Part shown: positions 1 to 7,894 of the stretch, piece after piece
Layout of the letters: each line of letters opens with the position of its first letter
Numbering within the stretch: the stretch's first letter is position 1
Assembly (NCBI GenBank): GCA_030606095.1
Contig: JAUWHC010000010.1
Coordinates: 1 to 19,010 of the forward strand
Reading direction: 5' to 3'
Length of the DNA stretch: 19,010 bases
Source: Promethearchaeota archaeon
GTDB lineage: Archaea; Asgardarchaeota; Lokiarchaeia; Sigyniarchaeales; SOKP01
Position numbers and translations under genes: made by a program
The notes under the pieces: generated by a model
What the model saw: only the letters and a program-made list of their open reading frames with translations
What the model was told of the DNA's origin: nothing
Databases searched by the model: none

Positions 1-596
1 TAAATAACTTCGTTTTTATCGAAATCAAATATCTCGTCATCCGGGTAAAAAGAGATTTTTGTGTAAGAAGCTGTTTCTGTGGTTTTTGTAATTGTTGGCT
101 CCGTAACTTTAACGCCCCGTGAAAATTTTTGTTTATAGATAAGACCATCTCTACAAATCTCTACTTCTAACCATTCTGCTAAGGCATTAACGACTGAAAG
201 GCCAACACCGTGTAACCCCCCGGATATTTTGTAGCTCTTATTATCAAATTTACCTCCAGAATGTAGATGTTCCATAATAACTTCTAAGGCAGGTTTATTA
301 TACTCGGGATGATTATCAATAGGAATACCGCGTCCGTTATCAAAAACTAGAACAGAATTATCTTTAAGAAGAGTTATTTTAATCTCGTTAGCATATCCCC
401 CAATTGCCTCATCGACAGAATTATCCAAAACCTCAAAAACAAGATGATGAAGACCTTTCTTTCCTTGATCGCCAATATACATCGCGGGTCTTCGCCTAAC
501 GCCATCCAAACCTTTAAGAACTTGAATATCGTCAGCATCATAAGAGCTTTGGTTTGATGGGTTATTAGAAGAAGATTTCTTTTCTTTTTCGGGCAT
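1..596 (-). CDS. gyrB: DNA gyrase subunit B, N-terminal part (cut by window edge)
   Basis: GyrB is the ATPase subunit of the type IIA topoisomerase that introduces negative supercoils. Only the first 198 codons lie in the window; the gene runs off the left edge. I translated the minus strand from the ATG at 594-596. Seen: a polar, serine/asparagine-rich start (residues 1-20), then the GHKL ATPase fold. It has the LKGLDGVRRRPAMYIGD opening (28-43), the DNSVDEA metal/ATP helix (58-64), DNGRGIPI (86-93) and the GGLHGVGLSVVNALAEW lid motif (126-142). These are the standard GyrB/ParE signatures. The bacterial-type form, rather than Topo VI-B, points to the gyrase that several archaeal lineages acquired from bacteria. 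ParE cannot be excluded from this fragment alone, but an archaeal context favours GyrB; gyrA would be expected beyond the left edge. Confidence 0.93.
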   Translation of the reverse strand, partial: MPEKEKKSSSNNPSNQSSYDADDIQVLKGLDGVRRRPAMYIGDQGKKGLHHLVFEVLDNSVDEAIGGYANEIKITLLKDNSVLVFDNGRGIPIDNHPEYNKPALEVIMEHLHSGGKFDNKSYKISGGLHGVGLSVVNALAEWLEVEICRDGLIYKQKFSRGVKVTEPTITKTTETASYTKISFYPDDEIFDFDKNEVI

Positions 597-883
597 AAGA
601 ACTCTATTCTTATATTTAATTTATTGTAAAGGTAAAATCATCTGTTCTTAATTGAACTTATGTGATAATTTAACAATTTACATATAATATATGGAATGAA
701 AATGATTTAAATGTTAGCACATTTCATAGTCGCTTGGATTTGAACTACAATCAGATAGATTAGCTAAAACCCAGAAAATTGCTTAAGGAACATTGATCCA
801 CTTAAGAAAAGCCTAATATTCATGGGGTTTATACAAATGAGCTTGGTTTCATAAAATTTATTTTTATTCATAATTAGGGCGGG
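597..883. other. AT-rich spacer between folP-like gene and gyrB
   Basis: This 287-bp stretch lies between two genes transcribed leftward. It presumably carries the gyrB promoter: on the minus strand an AT-rich TATA-like stretch (about 606-622) lies a short distance before the gyrB ATG. I found no convincing open frame. A T-loop-like string (minus strand, 736-745) is not embedded in a tRNA fold. Confidence 0.4.
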
Positions 884-1747
884 TCATTGGTTTTCTCTTA
901 TCTCTTTAGCCATCTTTACGATTTCCACTAGCTGATTAGTTATATCATGCGTTCGGACAATATGAGCCCCATTATATACTGCAACAGCAGTTGCGGCAAG
1001 AGTTCCGTTTAGTCTATTTTCAGGATCAGGTATGTCTAAAGTTGTTCCTATAAAAGATTTTCGAGATATTGCCACTAAAATCGGTTTTTCTAGAACGCGG
1101 AGTTTATTTAAATTACCAATTATTTTTAAATCATATTTATGAGATTTTCTTTCGATCCAATGGCCAATACCCGGATCTAAAATAACTTTCTTAGTATCGT
1201 AACCCTTTTTTTTTAAGACTTTAATAGTAGATTTAAATTCTTCTATAATTTCTTCAATTGTACATAAATCACCAGGAACAGCTTTAGAAGCCATTAAAAT
1301 AATTGGTAAGTCGTGCTCTACTATAAAATCTATTATCGTAGGATCGGTTTTTAAGCAACTCACATCGTTAATAATAATCTTTTTTTTGTGTTTTATAGCA
1401 ATGTCATATGTTTGTTGAGCAACTTCCCGATATTGCGTGTCGATCGAAATAACAGTCTCATTTGGGATAATCTTACATACGAGTTCCATTGAAGGCATTA
1501 AACGGTTGAGCTCTTCTTTTATAGTAATCTTTTTTGACCATGGTGCTGTAGAGCGGGCACCTAAATCCAATATTCTCGCCCCTCCATCGACCATTTCTAA
1601 AGTTGCTTTTTCTAATAGCGTTAGATCGTTGTATACAGAGCCTTTATAGAACGATTCGGGGCTTAAATTCAATACGCCCATTATTACTGTTGGAAAATTA
1701 TCTCCTATTTCTAAAAACTCAAAAAATTTCGCATAAATTTCATTCAT
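884..1747 (-). CDS. folP: Dihydropteroate synthase family protein
   Basis: A pterin-binding TIM-barrel enzyme that joins hydroxymethyl-dihydropterin pyrophosphate to an aminobenzoate-type acceptor. All DHPS landmarks are visible: GVLNLSPESFY (24-34), the GARILDLGARST loop (56-67), SIDT (101-104), INDVS (126-130), LDPGIGHW (190-197), ISRKSFIG (227-234) and the C-terminal HIVRTHD (262-268). At 287 residues it has the usual length for a single-domain DHPS. The start is the ATG at 1745-1747; the stop is TGA at 884-886. In archaea DHPS homologues can serve folate or, as proposed for some methanogen homologues, tetrahydromethanopterin synthesis with a ribofuranosyl-aminobenzene phosphate acceptor. 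The sequence does not tell which. It lies on the same strand as gyrB but 287 bp away, so an operon is unlikely. Confidence 0.9.
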   Translation of the reverse strand: MNEIYAKFFEFLEIGDNFPTVIMGVLNLSPESFYKGSVYNDLTLLEKATLEMVDGGARILDLGARSTAPWSKKITIKEELNRLMPSMELVCKIIPNETVISIDTQYREVAQQTYDIAIKHKKKIIINDVSCLKTDPTIIDFIVEHDLPIILMASKAVPGDLCTIEEIIEEFKSTIKVLKKKGYDTKKVILDPGIGHWIERKSHKYDLKIIGNLNKLRVLEKPILVAISRKSFIGTTLDIPDPENRLNGTLAATAVAVYNGAHIVRTHDITNQLVEIVKMAKEIRENQ

Positions 1748-2145
1748 AGTTATCTATAATTGTAAAAAATATTTCAAATGAGTCTTATTAGTGATTGTAT
1801 ACACAAATATAAAGATTTTCTTAAAGTCTCTCAAATTTTATTAATTAGGTTTTGATTTTAATTTCTTGAGTTTAAATGATAATTCTTTTCATTAATTTTT
1901 ATACAACTCTGCATAAACCATCTATCAGAAATAATCTAATTAGATATAGGATATGGATTTAAATTGTGTCTACTTTTGTTAAAAATTCTGAAACGGCATA
2001 AAACCCTTTTTTTTTTATAAACCTTTAATCTTCATAATAATTAATAACTTAGTGAATTATTGAGAGATTATTTATTCAAAATCTTTAAAACTTATAACAA
2101 ATAAATGTTAAACATTATAAAAATAATAAATTTCAGTAGCTAAAA
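1748..2145. other. Divergent AT-rich intergenic region
   Basis: A 398-bp gap between the leftward dihydropteroate synthase gene and the rightward membrane protein gene, so it should hold two divergent promoters. I see no gene. It contains a run of ten T at 2007-2016 followed by TTTATAAA, a small palindrome TCTAATTAGA (1935-1944), and a TATA-like stretch close to the downstream gene. The reading is otherwise featureless AT-rich sequence. Confidence 0.45.
2115..2125 (+). promoter_or_regulatory. Candidate TATA box for the 2146 gene
   Basis: TTATAAAAATA centred about 26 nt before the ATG at 2146. In archaea the start of transcription lies roughly 25 nt beyond the TATA box, so this would give a leaderless or nearly leaderless mRNA. 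The whole region is AT-rich, so the match is weak evidence. Confidence 0.25.
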
Positions 2146-2811
2146 ATGAGAAAAATTTTAAAATTAGAAGATTTGAAAGATTGGAAAAGGGTTGCTTGTT
2201 TAATTTCAGTAATTGCCGGATTACAATTCATTATTATTACAATTATTGCAATGATATTTTATTCTGGTGGTTATGTATTTTTCGAATATACTTTTAGTTA
2301 TTTGGGAACCACAATTGCAGAAAATGGCACAGATAATACGATTTCAAGGGTTTTATTTGTAATAGCATGTACAATAGCAGCTATTTCGTTAAACCCTTTC
2401 TGGTTTGTTATGCCTACATTATTTTCTGAGAAAAATTTAACAAAATATCTTAGCCTCTTAGGATCTATATGTGGTGTTGTCTCATCTCCTTTTTTATTTC
2501 TTTTAGCAATAATACCCGGTGATATTGATTTTAATGGACATATTCTTGCTACTAATATATTCTTCTTACTTTTTGCGGCAGCCATTTTAATATATTCTGT
2601 TACGATTTTCTTAAATGAAGATTACCAAAACATCTATGGTTTTGTTGGAATTGCATTTTCTATATTAATCGTATTGTATCCCGCTGTATTTCGGAATATT
2701 GATCTAATCCGTGCATTCATGCAAAAAATTGTTGTCTATGGCTTTTGTTTATGGGTTATATATCAAAATACAAAAGTCTGGAAAGTCGTTGGTCCTGAAA
2801 ATAACTCATAA
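2146..2811 (+). CDS. Six-helix membrane protein, DUF998-like
   Basis: A 221-residue integral membrane protein. Hydrophobic segments lie at about 16-38, 67-88, 100-122, 131-153, 160-181 and 190-206, giving six predicted helices and short loops. Between helices 1 and 2 is a conserved-looking segment, FFEYTFSYLGTT followed by N, G and DN, and then SR before helix 2. This layout recalls DUF998 and the Frag1/DRAM-like group, but I cannot confirm the family without a profile search, and no enzymatic residues stand out. No signal peptide is obvious; the charged first 13 residues probably stay in the cytoplasm. A run of ten T follows 12 nt after the stop. A downstream seven-helix protein lies on the same strand 112 bp away. 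Function unknown. Confidence 0.75.
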   Translation: MRKILKLEDLKDWKRVACLISVIAGLQFIIITIIAMIFYSGGYVFFEYTFSYLGTTIAENGTDNTISRVLFVIACTIAAISLNPFWFVMPTLFSEKNLTKYLSLLGSICGVVSSPFLFLLAIIPGDIDFNGHILATNIFFLLFAAAILIYSVTIFLNEDYQNIYGFVGIAFSILIVLYPAVFRNIDLIRAFMQKIVVYGFCLWVIYQNTKVWKVVGPENNS

Positions 2812-2823
2812 AATAAAACCTTC

Positions 2824-2833
2824 TTTTTTTTTT
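2824..2833 (+). terminator. Poly-T archaeal terminator
   Basis: Ten consecutive T, beginning 12 nt after the stop codon of the 2146-2811 gene. Archaeal RNA polymerase terminates at such oligo-T tracts without needing a hairpin, so this probably ends that transcript and separates it from the next gene. Confidence 0.5.
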
Positions 2834-2923
2834 ATAAATTACCATTCAAATAAGAATATGTTTAAATTTTCGCATTTGATTTTTAGAAAAAAATAAATAC
2901 AAAAAGTTTTACCTTGTTTATGT

Positions 2924-3664
2924 ATGGTCGACTACTATTTTATCGGGATGTTATATGAGGGTATTGTATTACTAATTGCTTTACCAGTAGTAATTAAAAG
3001 TTTAATTAACTATATTAAAGTACGAAATGAACTCTCTTTGTTATTATTTTTAATTCTTCTAAGTTATACTTGTTCCATTTTTTTTTCTTGGGTATCAAAA
3101 GTTTTAAACGCCTTTTCAAATATTGATTATATAATTTATGAAAATATTCCTGACCCTAATACTTTAGAATCTTGGATTTTATTAAGGATAGCGGATTTCC
3201 GAATCACTTATTTTTTCATAACAGTTGCGATTTTTTTTTCCTATTTTTTTAAAGGAAAAATATTTGAAAAAGAGATAAAAAAAATTAATAAATATACTAT
3301 TCAAGGATTTACATTATTTAATTTAATTTTTGCATTATTTATTTTTCAGAAAGAAAATTTGTTATTTGATGCACTTACTTTCTTTTTTGTATTTGTGTTT
3401 ATGATTGTGGTTTATTTACCATTTCTGTTGAGCTCCATAAAAGCCTATAAATCTACTGATCATCCCCGTTTTAGAAAATCTTTTTTATCCTTATCGATAA
3501 TGTCTTTTTCTTATATTTCAGTATTATTATGCTTATTAGTAGATCGTATTTACATTTTATTGGGTCATTTCGGTTTTACCATTTTTTATTTTTTAACATG
3601 GGTTTTTGTAATAATAGGCATCATTAGTACTTATTATGGTTATCTTAAACTTAATATAAATTAG
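2924..3664 (+). CDS. Seven-helix membrane protein, possible sensor partner of the downstream kinase
   Basis: A 246-residue protein that is almost entirely membrane. Predicted helices lie at about 6-29, 38-59, 90-110, 126-146, 148-172, 187-211 and 213-240, with one longer outer loop (60-89) rich in polar and acidic residues and ending in PDPNTLESW. It has no recognisable soluble domain. Seven-helix modules of this size occur at the N-terminus of many histidine kinases, where they sense membrane or redox cues. Here the kinase encoded 174 bp downstream has no membrane segment, so a split sensor/kinase pair is a reasonable inference. The start at ATG 2924 places helix 1 at the N-terminus; another ATG four bases earlier is out of frame. 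I do not recognise the family, and phenylalanine and leucine bias makes short similarities unreliable. Confidence 0.7.
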   Translation: MVDYYFIGMLYEGIVLLIALPVVIKSLINYIKVRNELSLLLFLILLSYTCSIFFSWVSKVLNAFSNIDYIIYENIPDPNTLESWILLRIADFRITYFFITVAIFFSYFFKGKIFEKEIKKINKYTIQGFTLFNLIFALFIFQKENLLFDALTFFFVFVFMIVVYLPFLLSSIKAYKSTDHPRFRKSFLSLSIMSFSYISVLLCLLVDRIYILLGHFGFTIFYFLTWVFVIIGIISTYYGYLKLNIN

Positions 3665-3838
3665 AAATTAGAAATTAGATCTCCTTTTGATTTAAACTTA
3701 TTCTGATTTTATCAATTCTGAAAATTTAAATTATTGAATTTTATTATTTTTACAGCAAAAATATAAAAATTTGTTTCTAGTTTTTTTGAATTTGTGATTA
3801 TTTTTTTAGAATAATAAATCAAAGGATATTGGTAATCT

Positions 3839-6412
3839 ATGAGTATTAATAAAAATATATCTGAAAATCCATTAGATTTATTATTTGAGTACTCCCCTAA
3901 TTTAATTTTTGTTCATGATTTAAAAGGGAATATTATTAACATGAATAAAAATCTTATGAAGGTTTTAGGATATAAAAGGAAGGGAGATGTTTTAAAATTA
4001 CAAATAAAAGACATACTAAATTATGAAAATAAAGATTTTATATTGTCAAAATTCTTGAAGCTCATTTTAAATAAATCTAAGCATAGTGAATATTATTTTA
4101 AAACTAATAAAAATTCTTATATTCCTGTGAAGGGTTTTGGATTTCCTTATAAAATGGAGAAATTAGATGTTATTGTAAATTTATCTTCCATAATTAGTGA
4201 GAAAAAGAAATTACAGAAAGAATTGCTAAAGATCAAGTCGCAACTTGATAATTTAAAGGTAAAGATGCCAGAAATACGCCTTTGGTCATTATCACAAAAA
4301 AAGGATTCAATTGAAATATTACAAAAAGGAGGAAAGGTTCTCAAAGAAAGCGAGAAAAAATATAAAGACATTTTACAGAATATTAAAGAGGGATTTTTTG
4401 AGGTTGATTTAGAAGGAAATTTGGTTTTTTTTAATGACTCATTATGCGAAATTTTAGGATATTCTCCTGAAGAATTAATTGGAAAGCATTATAGAACCTT
4501 TATAGAATTTGAAAAAGAAAAATTAGAGGAATTTAGTAATTTTGATGAAATTGATGGAAAACCTCTTGAATTTGAATTTATTAAGAAGAATGGAGAAAAA
4601 ATCTATGTAGAAAGCTCCTTATCTAAAAAGCAAAATACAGAGGGAATATTAATTGGCTTTTATGGCCTTATTCGAAACGTAACAAAACGAAAAGAAGCAG
4701 AAAATAAAATTAACCGAAAATTAAAATTTGAAAGGGTATTTTCCAAGATATCATCACTATTTATTAATCCTTCAAGTTATGATGAGGTGATTAATACTTC
4801 ACTTGAATTAATGGGAAATTTGAGTAATGCGAGCAGAAGTTATCTTTTTTTATTTAATGACATCAATAAAACAATGGATAATACACATGAATGGTGTGCT
4901 AAAGGAGTTACAGCAGAAAAAGAAAGTCTTCAAGGATTACCACAGGATGCAATTCCTTGGTGGATGGCTAAACTTAATAATAGAGAAGTAATTCACATTA
5001 CGGATGTTTCGATGATGCCGGAAGAGAGAGCCGCAGAACAGGACATATTAAAACAACAAAATATTAAATCCCTTTTAATTCAACCTCTTTTTATTGGAAA
5101 TTTACTTTCTGGTTTTATTGGCTTCGATAATGTTAGAGAAACTGGAGAATGGAAAGAAGAAGATTTGTTTTTTCTTCAAATATCTTCCGAAATTATTGGA
5201 AGTGCTCTCAAACGCAGAGAAATAGAGACCAAATTAAAATATTCCGAACAGAGTCTAAAAAGTTTGAATATCGAATTGGAACAAAGAATTATTTTAAGAA
5301 CAAAAGAGTTGAGGGAATCAGAAGAAAAATACCGACTTATATCTGATAATGCAAATGATATAATAACTGTATTTGATAAAAAATTTAAGCTTCAATATAT
5401 AAATGACGTATATGAAAAAATTTCAGGATTTTCTGAAGAAGAAGTAATGGGAAAATCTCCAATTGAATTTATGCACCCAGATGATATTAAAAAGGCCATT
5501 AAAATTTTTAAAGATACATTAGAAATTGGTATATGGAATGGAGAATTTAGGATGAGGCATAAAGATGGTTCTTTTTTTTGGGTAGAAATGAGTGGTAAAA
5601 GAATTTATGACAAAAATAATAAAGCAAAATTGATCGTTATTTCAAGGGATATTTCTGAGAGAAAATTGATTGAGCAAAAGTTAAGAGAATCTGAGGAAAA
5701 ATACCGTAAAGCTTACAATCAAATTAATTTCTATAAAGATCTGCTTACTCATGATATCAGTAATATCCTTCAAACTATAAAATCTTCAGTAGAACTTAAC
5801 TCTATTTACTATAATAATCCTGAAAAAATAAATAAAATACAAGAGAGATGGAACCTAGTCAATAGTCAAGTTATTAGAGGATTCAGATTAATTTCAAATG
5901 TCAGAACACTATCTCAAATTAAATATATTCAAATACCTATTCAATCAATAGAAGTTTTCTCAGTTCTTCAGGAAGCAATTGATTTTATTCAAAAAGGAAT
6001 CCAAGAAAAAGAGATTAAGTTTCAAATTAATTCTCCTTTTAAGACATACGATATTAACGCAAATGAACTTCTGCTTGATGTATTTGAAAATATCCTAATT
6101 AATGCTACTAAATATAATGAAAATCCAATAATTGAGATATTAATTAAAATTTCTAAAATAAAAATAGATGATGCTCGATTTTTAAAAATAGAATTCATAG
6201 ATAACGGAATAGGAATTTCTGATGATAGGAAGAAGATAATCTTTCAAGAAGGATATCAAATAGAAATGCAATCTAAAGGAATGGGTTTAGGGTTATCAAT
6301 TGTAAAAAAGGTTATAGAAAGTTATAATGGACAAATTTGGGCGGAAGATAGAGTTAAAGGAGATTATTCAAAAGGAAGTAATTTCATTATTTTAATTCCA
6401 GAAGAAAGATAA
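3839..6412 (+). CDS. Soluble PAS-PAS-GAF-PAS sensor histidine kinase
   Basis: An 857-residue cytoplasmic histidine kinase. Order of domains: PAS 1 (about 10-125, with LLFEYSPNLIFVHDLKGNI); a charged coiled linker; PAS 2 with PAC tail (171-285); GAF (about 296-465, with the WCAKG and IPWW segments); a short coiled coil ending in a second SEEKYR; PAS 3 (493-620); then the kinase core. The phospho-accepting histidine is in THDISN at residue 638, in a HisKA-like helix. The ATPase has its N box ENILINATKYNE (750-761), G1 DNGIGI (788-793) and G2 GMGLGLS (814-820). All needed residues are intact. There is no transmembrane helix, so it must sense inside the cell or take its signal from a partner; the seven-helix protein just upstream is the obvious candidate. 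No response regulator follows directly; the nearest is at 7895. Confidence 0.93.
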   Translation: MSINKNISENPLDLLFEYSPNLIFVHDLKGNIINMNKNLMKVLGYKRKGDVLKLQIKDILNYENKDFILSKFLKLILNKSKHSEYYFKTNKNSYIPVKGFGFPYKMEKLDVIVNLSSIISEKKKLQKELLKIKSQLDNLKVKMPEIRLWSLSQKKDSIEILQKGGKVLKESEKKYKDILQNIKEGFFEVDLEGNLVFFNDSLCEILGYSPEELIGKHYRTFIEFEKEKLEEFSNFDEIDGKPLEFEFIKKNGEKIYVESSLSKKQNTEGILIGFYGLIRNVTKRKEAENKINRKLKFERVFSKISSLFINPSSYDEVINTSLELMGNLSNASRSYLFLFNDINKTMDNTHEWCAKGVTAEKESLQGLPQDAIPWWMAKLNNREVIHITDVSMMPEERAAEQDILKQQNIKSLLIQPLFIGNLLSGFIGFDNVRETGEWKEEDLFFLQISSEIIGSALKRREIETKLKYSEQSLKSLNIELEQRIILRTKELRESEEKYRLISDNANDIITVFDKKFKLQYINDVYEKISGFSEEEVMGKSPIEFMHPDDIKKAIKIFKDTLEIGIWNGEFRMRHKDGSFFWVEMSGKRIYDKNNKAKLIVISRDISERKLIEQKLRESEEKYRKAYNQINFYKDLLTHDISNILQTIKSSVELNSIYYNNPEKINKIQERWNLVNSQVIRGFRLISNVRTLSQIKYIQIPIQSIEVFSVLQEAIDFIQKGIQEKEIKFQINSPFKTYDINANELLLDVFENILINATKYNENPIIEILIKISKIKIDDARFLKIEFIDNGIGISDDRKKIIFQEGYQIEMQSKGMGLGLSIVKKVIESYNGQIWAEDRVKGDYSKGSNFIILIPEER

Positions 6413-6507
6413 GGAATTATTTTTAAAATTAATATTTATAACTAAACACAAAATATTAAATTCTTTATATATAATTAATAGAATTAAACATTTTAAAGGT
6501 TAAAAAA

Positions 6508-6856
6508 ATGGATATTATAGTTTCAAAAGAAGAGATAATAGAGTATGAAAAGCTAAAAGTTTTTGGTGAAATCACCTTAATAAAAGAAAAAAAAACTCTT
6601 TTAAAAAGAAGTATGGGTGTTCTATAGACGCTTTTAGAAAGAGAATGGAAGAGAATAACGAAAATTTTGAAGAATGAGATGATTATATTGAATGGAAGGC
6701 TAATTTCGAAATATTAAAGGATTTAGAAAACAAATTAATTGAATTAGACAATACAAAAAACATAAAAATTGTTTAAAAAGAGTCGAATAATCTTATGAAA
6801 CTACTTTTGAAGATGTAATTAAAGATATTAAAAAGATTATGAAAAAGGGAAAATAA
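6508..6856 (+). pseudogene. Decayed small antitoxin-like gene
   Basis: Conceptual reading crosses three frames. Frame 1 starts at ATG 6508 (MDIIVSKEEIIEYEKLKVFG) and ends at TAG 6625. Around 6590-6610, in an A-rich tract, the reading moves to another frame, which continues as KKKYGCSIDAFRKRMEENNE, then meets TGA at 6675, then DDYIEWKANFEILKDLE and on to TAA 6774. A third frame then carries SYETTFEDVIKDIKKIMKKGK up to TAA 6854. Joined, this is a coherent acidic helical protein of about 110 residues. The TGA stands where related-looking archaeal proteins would have tryptophan (EEWDDYIEW), one G-to-A change. It resembles small archaeal antitoxin-like proteins that precede toxin genes; that family link is from memory and unverified. 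An ATG overlaps the final TAA (TAAATG) but its frame closes after nine codons, so any partner is also broken. Confidence 0.6.
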
Positions 6857-6970
6857 ATGTCAGAGATGTACCTATTTCTTTTTTGATTGAAATAGAATTT
6901 TTAAGATACAAATCTATGTAAGAATATAGACAAAAAAATATTTCAAATAAGTTTAATTCTTTTAATCACC

Positions 6971-7768
6971 ATGAAATTATTTTCAATAAGGCTCCCTCTA
7001 ATTAAAGAGAATGATCCATTATTAAGAATTTTAATAGAGCAGATTAAAAGAGAAGGAGAATCGTTAAAAGAAGGAGATGTCATTGTTATCGCAGAAAAAG
7101 TAATTGCTACTTCACAAGGGAGAGTTAGAAATTTATCTGATGTGAAAAACATCTCAGATAAGGCTAAAGATTTGGCTAACAAGTACGATATGGACGAAAA
7201 ATATGTAGAGCTAATTTTAGAAGAATCTTCTATGATATTAGGAGGTTTAACACACGTTATTTTGGCAAAAGTTAACGATTTTTTAATCGCAAATGCCGGG
7301 ATCGATCAATCCAACGCCGGTCCAAATAAGGTTATTCTTTTACCAGAAAATCTTAATCAAGTTGTTTGGGAATATTGGAGAGATTTAAGAAAAGAATTCA
7401 AAATAAAAAACCTTGGAGTAATCATTGCCGATTCGAGAGTTCAGCCTCTCAGAAAGGGAACTATTGGTATAGCAATAGCTACGGCCGGTTTTGAGCCTAT
7501 TGAAGATTTACGTGGGCATCCAGATTTATTTAACCGTCCTTTAGAAATTACGATGAGAGCTATCGCAGATGACCTTACCAGCGCAGCTCAATTTCTTTTG
7601 GGTGAAACAGATCAACAGACGCCTGTAGTAATCATACGTGGAAGTAATATAGAATTCACAGAAAATCCACAATTAACCACGGAAATGCCTCCCGAAGAAT
7701 GTCTTTATATGAATATTTTTTCCAAATACCTGCTGAAAAAGAAGGAAGATTCAATAGATAAAATTTAA
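6971..7768 (+). CDS. cofE: Coenzyme F420-0:L-glutamate ligase (CofE family)
   Basis: CofE adds glutamate residues, with GTP, to the lactyl-phospho-deazaflavin F420-0 to make F420-1/-2, the hydride carrier of many archaea. The 265-residue length is typical. Seen: EGDVIVIAEKVIATSQGRV (34-52), ANAGIDQSNAG (107-117), then the metal/substrate loop IADSRVQPLRKGTIGIAI (152-169), AGFEPIEDLRGHPDLF (172-187), and the helix RAIADDLTSAAQFLLGE (196-212). The loop usually reads like TDTFGRPWREG in well-studied CofE proteins, so this is a divergent branch, and a related amide ligase activity cannot be excluded. The start is the ATG at 6971, directly before the first beta strand. It stands alone between the decayed antitoxin-like gene and the response regulator. 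Confidence 0.85.
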   Translation: MKLFSIRLPLIKENDPLLRILIEQIKREGESLKEGDVIVIAEKVIATSQGRVRNLSDVKNISDKAKDLANKYDMDEKYVELILEESSMILGGLTHVILAKVNDFLIANAGIDQSNAGPNKVILLPENLNQVVWEYWRDLRKEFKIKNLGVIIADSRVQPLRKGTIGIAIATAGFEPIEDLRGHPDLFNRPLEITMRAIADDLTSAAQFLLGETDQQTPVVIIRGSNIEFTENPQLTTEMPPEECLYMNIFSKYLLKKKEDSIDKI

Positions 7769-7816
7769 TTACAAATTTGATATTTGTAATTTTAGAAATT
7801 TATTTTAAATCTGTCC

Positions 7817-7825
7817 TTTTATATA
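7817..7825 (+). promoter_or_regulatory. Candidate TATA box of the response regulator gene
   Basis: TTTTATATA followed by CC, about 70 nt before the start codon. Transcription starting about 25 nt further on would leave a short leader containing the repeated 16-mer described separately. The composition of the region makes chance matches likely. Confidence 0.3.
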
Positions 7826-7834
7826 CCTTTTTAA

Positions 7835-7874
7835 ATAAGTTCTTTTATAATTTTATAGATAAGTTCTTTGATAA
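7835..7874 (+). repeat. Paired direct repeat upstream of the response regulator
   Basis: Two copies of a 16-base word, ATAAGTTCTTTTATAA (7835-7850) and ATAAGTTCTTTGATAA (7859-7874), 15 of 16 identical and 24 bp apart from start to start. They lie between the TATA-like element and the start codon at 7895, near where transcription would begin. This placement would suit an operator for a repressor. It is an observation; no regulator is known. Confidence 0.5.
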
Positions 7875-7894
7875 AAAAGATGATGTGTATATAA

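Noticed and set aside
736..745. T-loop-like GTTCAAATCC on the minus strand, possible tRNA
   Set aside because: The flanking bases do not pair as a T-stem, and no D-arm, anticodon arm or acceptor stem could be built around it.
2007..2016. Run of ten T as a terminator
   Set aside because: No plus-strand gene lies upstream; the gene to the left is transcribed in the opposite direction.
3661..3679. Short tandem TTAGAAAT repeat after the seven-helix gene
   Set aside because: Only about two and a half copies of an AT-rich octamer; probably slippage with no clear role.
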